Origin: Planctomycetota bacterium
GTDB lineage: Bacteria; Planctomycetota; Phycisphaerae; Sedimentisphaerales; Anaerobacaceae
DNA length: 32,979 nt
Assembly: GCA_014384025.1 (NCBI GenBank)
Contig: JACNGQ010000176.1
Location: forward strand, 1 to 32,979
Reading direction: 5' to 3'
In this document: positions 7,791-14,771 of the stretch, piece by piece
Layout of the letters: the number at the start of each line of letters is the position of its first letter
Numbering within the stretch: position 1 is the first letter of the stretch
The notes under the pieces: model-generated
Seen by the model: only the letters and a program-made list of their open reading frames with translations
Databases searched by the model: none
Told to the model about the DNA's origin: nothing
Translations under genes and position numbers: made by a program

Positions 7791-8121
7791 ATTAATACAG
7801 AAGTTAAACTTGAGCGTCAGGTCGGCAAAAACGCACTTGGATCGCGAGGTTACCGGGGGCTATGCGAGCGATTTGCTTAGTGATGTCCTTGCTAATAGCG
7901 AAGAAGGAAACCTTTGGATTACTTTACAGATTCATCAGAATATCGTGGGTGTGGCCAGTATGAAAGACCTGGCTGGAATTATATTGGTAAATAACAGAGA
8001 ACCTGAGCCGGAAACCCTGGAGAAAGCAGAATTAGAAAAATTACCGATTATGGTAACCGAGATGCCGACCTTTGAACTGGTCGGCAAGCTCTATAGTTTG
8101 GGAATTGTCGGAACGAAATAA
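7777..8121 (+). CDS. DRTGG-domain protein (second copy)
   Basis: A 114-residue DRTGG domain with a clearer signature than the first copy: REVTGGYASDLLSDVLAN (24-41), then GNLWITLQIHQNIVGVA and PIMVTEMPTFELVGKLY. The GTG start at 7777 sits inside the end of the CBS-ATPase gene (14-base overlap) with GGAG at 7767-7770 ahead of it. The stop shares a base with the ATG of the PHP gene, so translation is probably coupled. As for the first copy, a ligand-binding or protein-binding regulatory role is the best guess; no enzyme activity is expected. Confidence 0.8.
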   Translation: MKLTELIQKLNLSVRSAKTHLDREVTGGYASDLLSDVLANSEEGNLWITLQIHQNIVGVASMKDLAGIILVNNREPEPETLEKAELEKLPIMVTEMPTFELVGKLYSLGIVGTK

Positions 8122-8837
8122 TGAGGAAAGTAAGAGCCGACCTGCATCTGCATACTTGCCTTTCTCCCTGTGCCGACAATCAGATGCAGCCAGCAGCTAT
8201 AATCGAGCGGTCTAAAAAAGCAGGTTTGGATATGATAGGTATATGTGATCATAATTCTGGTGAGAATGTAAGGGCGATGATGAAAGCCGGTGAGCGGCAG
8301 GGCATTGCGATTATTCCTGGTGTTGAGGTTACCTCGCGGGAGGAAGTGCATATCCTCGGACTGTTCGACACCGAGCAGGACCTGATGCGCCTTCAGGATA
8401 TTATCTATGAAAACCTGCCCGGCCAAAACGATGAGGAGGCCTTCGGCCCTCAGCTAATCATTGACGAATACGGTAATGTGGTGGGTCAGAATTCCAGGCT
8501 TTTGATAGGAGCGACAACCCTGACCTTAGAGCAGATTATCGATGCGATTCACCAATTCGCCGGACTGGCTGTTGCCTCTCACATCGATCGCCAGCGATTC
8601 AGCCTGATTGGCCAGTTGGGTTTCATCCCCAAAGGATTGAAGCTGGATGCCGTGGAGGTTTCGATCCCGTCCTCGGTCAGGCAGGAGTATGACTATCCGG
8701 TTGTAACTTCTTCCGATGCTCATTTTCTGGAAGACATCGGAAAGAATTCCACTTGTTTTATGATAGAGGATACATCGTTACAGGAGATTTCAAAAGCGTT
8801 GCGCTGTGAGCTGGGAAGGATGGTCGTAAGCAATTGA
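8121..8837 (+). CDS. PHP-domain metal-dependent phosphoesterase
   Basis: A 238-residue PHP-superfamily protein related to TrpH/YciV-type phosphatases. The metal-binding motifs are present in order: DLHLHTCLSPC (H9, H11), CDHNSGEN (D43, H44), PGVEVTSREEVHIL (E69, H77), ASHIDR and SSDAHF. The family hydrolyses 3',5'-bisphosphonucleosides, 5'-ends of RNA or small phosphate esters; the substrate here is unknown. An internal segment of about 45 residues (LPGQNDEEAFGPQ to NSRLLIGATTL) distinguishes the form that travels with hydrogenase operons. The start ATG overlaps the preceding stop by one base (TAATG). Its constant company of DRTGG and ATPase genes suggests a place in the same signalling pathway, possibly removing a nucleotide signal. 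Confidence 0.85.
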   Translation: MRKVRADLHLHTCLSPCADNQMQPAAIIERSKKAGLDMIGICDHNSGENVRAMMKAGERQGIAIIPGVEVTSREEVHILGLFDTEQDLMRLQDIIYENLPGQNDEEAFGPQLIIDEYGNVVGQNSRLLIGATTLTLEQIIDAIHQFAGLAVASHIDRQRFSLIGQLGFIPKGLKLDAVEVSIPSSVRQEYDYPVVTSSDAHFLEDIGKNSTCFMIEDTSLQEISKALRCELGRMVVSN

Positions 8838-9296
8838 ATGGAAGATTTGTCGCTGCACATTCTGGACATTGCTGAAAACTCGATTAACGGAGCGGCAAGG
8901 ACAATTGAAATTATAATCGATGAAGACAGAGAGAAAGACTTGTTGACTGTTGAGATTAAAGATGATGGTAAGGGCATGGACCAAAAGACTCTGAAAAAAG
9001 CTCTTGATCCGTTTTTCACTACACGCAAGACTCGCAGAGTCGGCCTGGGGCTGTCCTTACTGGCTCAGGCGGCCGAACAGAGCGGCGGCAAGATGGAGCT
9101 GAACTCTATACCAGACGTGGGAACGACGGTCAGGGCGACGTTTCGCATGAGCCATCCGGACTGCAAACCTATGGGTGACATTAATGAGACAATGCGCATG
9201 TTGGTTGCAGGGCATCCTGAGATTAATTTCGTTTACGAACATCATAAAGACAATTCAAAATACCGTTTTGACACGAGAGAAGCATGCAGAAAATGA
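8838..9296 (+). CDS. Stand-alone GHKL ATPase (anti-sigma/histidine-kinase-like)
   Basis: A 152-residue GHKL ATPase without sensor or phosphoacceptor domains. Visible motifs are the N-box DIAENSINGAA (10-20), DDGKGMD (42-48) and GLGLSLL (69-75), then the GTTVRATF strand. The C-terminal 45 residues (from HPDCKPMGD) are an extra segment often seen in hydrogenase-linked copies. The ATG directly abuts the stop of the PHP gene, and the 3' end overlaps the start of the 1083-residue HdrA fusion by 13 bases, so the signalling cassette is hard-wired into the operon. It may phosphorylate a serine or histidine in a partner; no target is visible here. Confidence 0.82.
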   Translation: MEDLSLHILDIAENSINGAARTIEIIIDEDREKDLLTVEIKDDGKGMDQKTLKKALDPFFTTRKTRRVGLGLSLLAQAAEQSGGKMELNSIPDVGTTVRATFRMSHPDCKPMGDINETMRMLVAGHPEINFVYEHHKDNSKYRFDTREACRK

Positions 9297-12200
9297 TTAC
9301 TCTAACAATTGACAACAAAAAAGTTGAGGTTGAAGAAGGCTCAACCGTTCTTCAGGCCGCAGAGAAGCTCGGTATTAAAATTCCTACTCTTTGCCACCAC
9401 AGGTCTTTGTTGCCCTACGGTGCGTGCCGTGTCTGTCTGGTCGAATTAAAAAAATCGTGGGGTTCAAGCATTCAGGCTTCCTGTGTTTATGCTGCAGAGG
9501 AGGGATTGGTCGTACGAACTGATTCAGAGAGAGTCTTGAAGACCCGCCGGATGATGCTCGAATTGCTATTGGCCCGTTGCCCGGATTCGCCCCGGATAGT
9601 AGAAATGGCCAGGGAGATGGGCATCGAGGAACCTCGCTTTCAAAAGAAGAACGATAACTGCATCCTATGCGGACTCTGTACAAGAGTATGCGAGGAAAGG
9701 ATGGGTGTCGGCGCCATCAGCTTTGTCAACAGAGGTTCGGAACGAAAGGTCGCTGTTCCGTACGACAAGCATTCTCCTATTTGTATGACATGCGGGGCCT
9801 GCACGGTTGTCTGCCCGACCAATGATGTGGACCTATCCAAAGTATCACTTAACAAACCAAGGCCAGTAATGTCCGATTATGATATGGGTCTTGTCCAAAG
9901 GTCTTCCATTTATATACCTTTCGCCCAGGCAATACCTAAGGTAGCGCTGATTGACAAAACAACCTGTATGCACTTCCTTAATGATACGTGCAAATCCTGT
10001 GAGAATTTCTGTGAAGCCGGAGCTATCGACTATGAACAGCAGGATGAAATCGAGGAGCTGGATGTCGGTGCCGTTGTCCTGTCGCCGGGATTTGAGCAAT
10101 TTGATCCGGACCTCAAAAAGGAACTCGGCTACTCGAGGTATTCCAATGTCCTGTCCAGCCTTCAGTTCGAACGGATTCTTTCGGCCAGCGGACCGTACCT
10201 CGGAAAGGTCCTGCGTATCTCCGATGAAAAAGCCCCCGGGAAGATTGCATGGATACAGTGTGTCGGCTCCAGAGAAGTAGAGTGCAACTATTGCTCCTCG
10301 GTCTGTTGTATGTATGCGACCAAGGAGGCTATTATTGCCAAGGAGCACGCCCCCGACCTCGATTGCACAATCTTTTTCATTGATATGCGCGCCTATGGCA
10401 AAGGATTTGACGCCTATTACGAACGTGCAAAGGGGCTTGGCGTTAAATATATTCGCTGTCGTCCCTCTTCGGTGAAAGAGGACTCCAAAACAAAGAACCT
10501 CAAAATCACATATCAGGCCGCTGACGGCGAAATACTAACAGATGAGTTTGGCATGGTAGTCCTTTCAACAGGTTTAAGACCTCCGGCGGAGGTCCGCGAA
10601 CTTGCGGATAAATTCGGAATCGAGCTTGATCAACATGGTTTTGCCGCCACGCTTCCTATGGCACCGGTTGAGACCTCAAAGGCCGGTGTTTATGTTTGCG
10701 GGCCTTTTGCTTCGCCGAAAGATATCCCTGAAACGGTCATGGAGGCCTCCGCAGGCGCTGCCAAGGCGATGGCGCTGCTTACGGAGCAGCGGAATACTCT
10801 AATCACGCATAAAGAATATCCACCTGAAATGGATGTTGCCGGCAAGGAGCCGCGCATCGGCGTGTTTGTATGTCACTGCGGCAGAAATATCGGCGGAGTC
10901 GCCGATGTGCCAAATGTAGTCGAATATGCCAAAACTCTGCCGAATGTCGTCTATGCAGCGCATAATCTATATACGTGCTCGACCGATACTCAGGATAATA
11001 TAAAAGAAATGATTGCCGAGCACGACCTGAATCGCATAATAGTGGCTTCGTGCAGTCCGAGAACTCACGAACCGCTTTTCCGCAATACGTGTCGAGAGGC
11101 CGGGCTTAATGAATACCTCTTTGAAATGGCTAATATTCGTGACCAGTGTACCTGGGTGCACATGCATCAGCCGGAAATGGCCACTCAAAAATCAAGAGAC
11201 CTTGTCAGGATAGCTGTTGCCAAATCAAGAATGCTCGAACCTCTGAAAAAGGGAACTCTTAAGGTCAATAACGATGCCCTGGTAATCGGCGGCGGCATCG
11301 CCGGAATGACGGCGGCAATTAATCTGGCGGATCAGGGATTTAAGGTGCATCTCGTTGAAAACCAGGAGCAATTGGGCGGCAACCTTAATCATATACACAG
11401 CCTGCTAAGCGGCGACCCACAGCAAAAGCTCAAAAGCACTATTGAGAAGGTCAACGCCCATCCTAATATAGATGTGCATCTGAAAAGCATTGTATCTGCG
11501 GTTGATGGTTCGGTTGGTAATTTCAAGTCAACAATCCAGCATAACGGCGATGGAAAACAGGTCTCTCACGGTGTCGTTATCGTCGCCACCGGAGCTGAGC
11601 AATACGAACCGACCGAGTATCTCTACGGCAAAAACCCCCGCGTTCTTACCCAGCGGACATTTGAGCAGTGGCTGTCCGAGGACAAGGCCGAGCTTAAAAA
11701 GGCTAAATCCATTGTGATGATTCAATGCGTTGGTTCACGAGACGAGGACCGTCCATATTGCAGCCGCGTCTGCTGCTCGGAAGCAATTAAGAATGCGATT
11801 GTCATTAAGAAAAAGCAGCCTGAGACTGATGTTTACATTCTCTACCGTGACATAAGAACATACGGCCTGCTTGAAGAATACTATACAGAAGCAAGACGTA
11901 TAGGTGTACGCTTCATCCGCTATGAAGAAGACAAGAAGCCTGAGGTCTCAGCCAATAATGGCAGCTTCTCAGTTTCCTGTTTTGATCCCGTTCTCAATGC
12001 ACCGGTTACGATAAACTCTGATTTGGTTGTGCTCGCTGCAGCGATAGTACCGGGCGAGACCCTTAGTGAAGTCGGAAAATTATACAAGTTGTCACTCAAT
12101 CAGGACAAGTTCTTCCTGGAAGCGCACATGAAGCTCAAACCGGTCGATTTTGCCACCGACGGTGTTTTCATGTGCGGCTTGGCGCACTGCCCGAAATCAA

Positions 12201-12535
12201 TCGAAGAAAGCATCGCCCAGGCGGATGCGGCCGCAGGCCGTGCCGCAACTATTCTGTCCAAAGACGAAATCGAGCTGGACGCTAATATTTCAGAAATCGT
12301 GGACGATAACTGTGACGGCTGTGCATATTGCATCGATCCGTGCCCGTATAACGCATTGACGCTTATTGAATATATGCTCAAAGGCGATATTAAGAAGACC
12401 GTTGAAAGAGATGCGGCATTGTGCAAAGGCTGTGGTGTGTGTCAGGCTACGTGTCCGAAAAAAGGAGTATTTATTCGCAGTTTCAAGCTTGAGCAATTAG
12501 GTGCAATGGTTGAAGCCGCGCTGGAAACAGGCTAA
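9284..12535 (+). CDS. NuoG-N / ferredoxin / HdrA C-half / complete HdrA fusion
   Basis: A 1083-residue multi-domain electron carrier. Residues 1-80: NuoG/HydA-type [2Fe-2S] domain with C37, C48, C51, C67. Residues 120-185: two [4Fe-4S] motifs (C126, C129, C132, C136; C167, C170, C173, C177). Residues 195-500: second half of an HdrA, starting at SDYDMGLVQRSSIYIPFAQA and with QCVGSRE (325-331), but without its own FAD loop. Residues 524-1083: an HdrA with CHCGRNIGG (530-538), CSPRTHEP (590-597), FAD loop GGGIAG (669-674), QCVGSRDEDRPYCSRVCC (814-831) and two terminal [4Fe-4S] motifs (C1010-C1020; C1047-C1057); the inserted ferredoxin of methanogen HdrA is absent. The His-Cys cluster of NuoG is not conserved and there is no [FeFe] H-cluster. 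It should be the hub linking hydrogenase, NAD(H) and HdrBC. ATG 9293 is an alternative start. Confidence 0.93.
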   Translation: MQKMITLTIDNKKVEVEEGSTVLQAAEKLGIKIPTLCHHRSLLPYGACRVCLVELKKSWGSSIQASCVYAAEEGLVVRTDSERVLKTRRMMLELLLARCPDSPRIVEMAREMGIEEPRFQKKNDNCILCGLCTRVCEERMGVGAISFVNRGSERKVAVPYDKHSPICMTCGACTVVCPTNDVDLSKVSLNKPRPVMSDYDMGLVQRSSIYIPFAQAIPKVALIDKTTCMHFLNDTCKSCENFCEAGAIDYEQQDEIEELDVGAVVLSPGFEQFDPDLKKELGYSRYSNVLSSLQFERILSASGPYLGKVLRISDEKAPGKIAWIQCVGSREVECNYCSSVCCMYATKEAIIAKEHAPDLDCTIFFIDMRAYGKGFDAYYERAKGLGVKYIRCRPSSVKEDSKTKNLKITYQAADGEILTDEFGMVVLSTGLRPPAEVRELADKFGIELDQHGFAATLPMAPVETSKAGVYVCGPFASPKDIPETVMEASAGAAKAMALLTEQRNTLITHKEYPPEMDVAGKEPRIGVFVCHCGRNIGGVADVPNVVEYAKTLPNVVYAAHNLYTCSTDTQDNIKEMIAEHDLNRIIVASCSPRTHEPLFRNTCREAGLNEYLFEMANIRDQCTWVHMHQPEMATQKSRDLVRIAVAKSRMLEPLKKGTLKVNNDALVIGGGIAGMTAAINLADQGFKVHLVENQEQLGGNLNHIHSLLSGDPQQKLKSTIEKVNAHPNIDVHLKSIVSAVDGSVGNFKSTIQHNGDGKQVSHGVVIVATGAEQYEPTEYLYGKNPRVLTQRTFEQWLSEDKAELKKAKSIVMIQCVGSRDEDRPYCSRVCCSEAIKNAIVIKKKQPETDVYILYRDIRTYGLLEEYYTEARRIGVRFIRYEEDKKPEVSANNGSFSVSCFDPVLNAPVTINSDLVVLAAAIVPGETLSEVGKLYKLSLNQDKFFLEAHMKLKPVDFATDGVFMCGLAHCPKSIEESIAQADAAAGRAATILSKDEIELDANISEIVDDNCDGCAYCIDPCPYNALTLIEYMLKGDIKKTVERDAALCKGCGVCQATCPKKGVFIRSFKLEQLGAMVEAALETG

Positions 12536-12553
12536 TAGAGGAGTTTGTTTAAT

Positions 12554-12973
12554 ATGGCAGACGAAGAAACGTTTGAACCGGTAATTGTTGGTTTTTGTTG
12601 CAACTGGTGTTCGTATGCAGGGGCTGATCTCGCCGGGGTCTCCCGGTATCAGTATCCTCCGAACCTGAGGATTATACGAGTTATGTGCTCGGGAATGGTG
12701 CACCCGAATCTGGTCATAGATGCTTTAACAAAAGGTGCAGATGGGGTTCTGATTTGCGGCTGTCATATCGGAGACTGTCACTACCTTGACGGTAATGTTA
12801 AAGCTGAGAACCGAAAGGAAGCAATAGAGCTTATGTTGGAAGATTTCGGCATAGAACCTGAACGATTCAGGCTCGAGTGGGTATCCGCATCTGAGGGGCC
12901 CAGGTTCGCCGAGGTGATCCGGGAAATGACCGAGGCTGTTCGTGCGCTGGGTCCCAGTATGTATAAGGTTTGA
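12554..12973 (+). CDS. mvhD: MvhD-type [2Fe-2S] adaptor of hydrogenase and HdrA
   Basis: A 139-residue MvhD/FlpD protein, the [2Fe-2S] link that carries electrons from the [NiFe] hydrogenase to the HdrA C-terminus in methanogens. Cysteines at FCCNWC (15, 16, 19), VMCSG (45) and CGCHIGDCH (68, 70, 75) fit the family, as does GMVHPNLVIDAL. I place the start at ATG 12554 because AGAGGAG at 12537-12543 lies ten bases before it; a frame opened by a TTG at 12545 is too close to that site. It follows the HdrA fusion by 18 bases and precedes the hydrogenase genes, as expected for its linking role. Confidence 0.94.
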   Translation: MADEETFEPVIVGFCCNWCSYAGADLAGVSRYQYPPNLRIIRVMCSGMVHPNLVIDALTKGADGVLICGCHIGDCHYLDGNVKAENRKEAIELMLEDFGIEPERFRLEWVSASEGPRFAEVIREMTEAVRALGPSMYKV

Positions 12974-13058
12974 GAATATTTGTTCGGCTTGAACAGAAGT
13001 GAGTCGGGCTGAAACGTATGTATAGCTTTGAAATTAATTTGTTTTAGGAATTTAAGAT

Positions 13059-13247
13059 ATGCCAAAAGCACGTCTCTTTGATGGCAAAAAATTTATGTGG
13101 GATGGCCTTGAGTACGACGACGAAGAAAAAGCCGGCTCAGTGGAGAAGGGATACGCCGAAAAGGGCTTTGAGGTTCGAACCTGCAGCGAGGAAGGGAAGG
13201 TGTTTATTTACACACGGCGAGTTGTCACTGAGGTTGTGGTGGAATAA
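13059..13247 (+). CDS. Small acidic protein of unknown function
   Basis: A 62-residue open frame that I do not recognise. It begins MPKARLFDGKKFMWDG, has an acidic stretch YDDEEKAG (19-26) and ends in strands FEVRTCSEEGKVFIYTRRVV, with a single cysteine (42). The composition suggests a small soluble beta-rich fold, not a membrane or secreted protein. The ATG at 13059 has TTTAGGAATTTAAGAT upstream. It sits between mvhD and a response-regulator gene on the same strand, with 85 and 78 bases on each side. An accessory or adaptor role for the complex is possible. A shorter overlapping frame from 13078 looks like a shadow. Confidence 0.6.
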   Translation: MPKARLFDGKKFMWDGLEYDDEEKAGSVEKGYAEKGFEVRTCSEEGKVFIYTRRVVTEVVVE

Positions 13248-13325
13248 AACCAGCAGGATTGGCTGTACGGACCGGCTTACCAGAAGGAAGCTGCCGTAAC
13301 AAAAGTCGTTGTGAAAGGAGAAAAT

Positions 13326-13730
13326 ATGAGTGCTCCAAAGATATTGATTATCGATGACGATCCGGATTTCGTGATGGTCACTAAAGCGATCCTCGAGACA
13401 AAGCAGTACAACGTTCGATTCGCCCATGACCCGGAAGAGGGATTTATTAAGCTGGAGGAGGAAATACCGGACGCTCTGATACTGGATGTCATGATGGGAA
13501 AAGGTGCGGAGGGATTCGTATGTGCAAGGAAGATACGGAAGGACCCACGGTTTGATAAGATGCCTATATTAATGATAACATCCATGTCCGAGCAGACCGG
13601 ATTTAATTTTCCCGGCGAAGGTAAACATTCCAAGTTCCTGCCGGTTGATGAATATATAGAGAAAGGCATTGAGCCGCACGTTCTTCTTGAGAAAGTTGAG
13701 CAGCAGCTTGCCAAAAAAAGAGACGACTAA
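13326..13730 (+). CDS. Receiver-only response regulator, hydrogenase-linked
   Basis: A 134-residue CheY-like receiver with the acidic pocket DDD (10-12), phospho-acceptor D54 in LDVMMG, the PILMITS strand with the conserved Thr, and an EYIEKG segment near the conserved Lys. There is no DNA-binding or enzymatic output. An insertion around NFPGEGKHSKFLPVDEYIEKG before the Lys is shared in form with the second receiver at 17907, so both may belong to one subfamily and be served by the kinase at 16450. The ATG at 13326 follows AAAGGAG at 13314-13320. It lies directly ahead of mvhG. It could act by binding a subunit of the complex. Confidence 0.88.
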   Translation: MSAPKILIIDDDPDFVMVTKAILETKQYNVRFAHDPEEGFIKLEEEIPDALILDVMMGKGAEGFVCARKIRKDPRFDKMPILMITSMSEQTGFNFPGEGKHSKFLPVDEYIEKGIEPHVLLEKVEQQLAKKRDD

Positions 13731-13802
13731 TCGTAAATATAAGTTAATGAGAAATGAGATACTACATAATATGTTAAATCTCTTGAGAAAGGAGGTACTA
13801 CC

Positions 13803-14756
13803 GTGCCTGTAAAAGTAGCAGAAGAATGGCTGAACATCTGTGGAGGATGTGAGGTCACAATACTGGACATAGGCGAGCCGCTGCTTGACCTGCTGCCTGA
13901 GCTCGATTTTGTCCATATGCCCGTATTGATGGACCATAAGTATTTTGGTCAAACAGGAGAAAAGGAAGAGATGGAGATCCCCGAGGCTGATGTGGGGATA
14001 ATCTCAGGAGGTGTACGGAACGAGAAGGAAAAGCATGTTACCGAGGAAATGAGAAAAAAGTGCAAAACCCTTATTGCCCTTGGCTCATGTGCATGCTATG
14101 GCGGAATTCCCGCCCTGGCGAATATGTTTCCTCTTGAAGCCCTGTACGACAAAGTCTTCAGAGAATCGAAGACTACGGATGCCGGTGATACACCTAAAGA
14201 GAATCTTCCTCCTCTATTGGACAGGGTGTACGCAGTAGATGAGATTGTGCCTGTGGATGTATATATTCCAGGTTGTCCTACAAATCCTGATATTGTTGTC
14301 AAGGCCCTCACCGCACTTTTGGAAGGCAAAGAGTTCAAGCTTGAAGAGAGAAGTGTCTGCGACGAGTGTCCGCTTAAGCGGGAAAAGAAGGCTGCGGGCG
14401 GCCAGATTAAAAGAACGCTTGATTCGGTGGAGTTCGACCAAAGTAAGCCCTGGGATCAGACCAGGTGCTATATGGAACAGGGCTATTTATGTCTTGGGCC
14501 TGTCACCCTGGCGGGCTGTGGGAGTAAAGAAGGAAACGGTGACGGTGTAACAGTCCCTCGCTGCATAAAAGGGTTTATGCCGTGCCGGGGATGCTTCGGT
14601 CCGATTCGTAAAGGTGCAAATCCTTTGGTTGACATGATGACTGCGATTTCATCTATAGGGCTGGATGCAAAACAGGTTCCCGACAGACGTGCATTGCTAA
14701 ACAGGTATATTGGTGCTCAAAAACGACTTAGGCCGTTGCCTGTGCGTCCAAAGTAG
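13803..14756 (+). CDS. mvhG: [NiFe] hydrogenase small subunit, MvhG type
   Basis: The 317-residue electron-transferring small subunit of a cytoplasmic group 3 [NiFe] hydrogenase. The proximal cluster ligands are C13, C16 (NICGGCE), C96 (GSCACYGG) and C158 (PGCPTNP). A second set (C186, C189, C222, C230) and third set (C239, C254, C261, C264) provide the medial and distal [4Fe-4S] clusters. No Tat signal peptide is present, which fits a cytoplasmic enzyme. The start is GTG at 13803, behind a very strong AAAGGAGGT at 13788-13796; no in-frame ATG is nearby. mvhA follows after 15 bases. The match to the MvhG/HoxY-like branch with mvhD and hdrA next door points to group 3c. Confidence 0.95.
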   Translation: MPVKVAEEWLNICGGCEVTILDIGEPLLDLLPELDFVHMPVLMDHKYFGQTGEKEEMEIPEADVGIISGGVRNEKEKHVTEEMRKKCKTLIALGSCACYGGIPALANMFPLEALYDKVFRESKTTDAGDTPKENLPPLLDRVYAVDEIVPVDVYIPGCPTNPDIVVKALTALLEGKEFKLEERSVCDECPLKREKKAAGGQIKRTLDSVEFDQSKPWDQTRCYMEQGYLCLGPVTLAGCGSKEGNGDGVTVPRCIKGFMPCRGCFGPIRKGANPLVDMMTAISSIGLDAKQVPDRRALLNRYIGAQKRLRPLPVRPK

Positions 14757-14771
14757 AAAGGATGTATAAAT

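Noticed and set aside
9284-12535. [FeFe] hydrogenase catalytic subunit, suggested by the NuoG/HydA-type head
   Set aside because: None of the H-cluster motifs (TSCCPxW, MPCxxKKxE types) occurs; HdrA domains follow instead.
13078-13299. 73-codon frame overlapping the 62-residue gene
   Set aside because: Different frame, no ribosome binding site and basic low-information sequence; it looks like a shadow.
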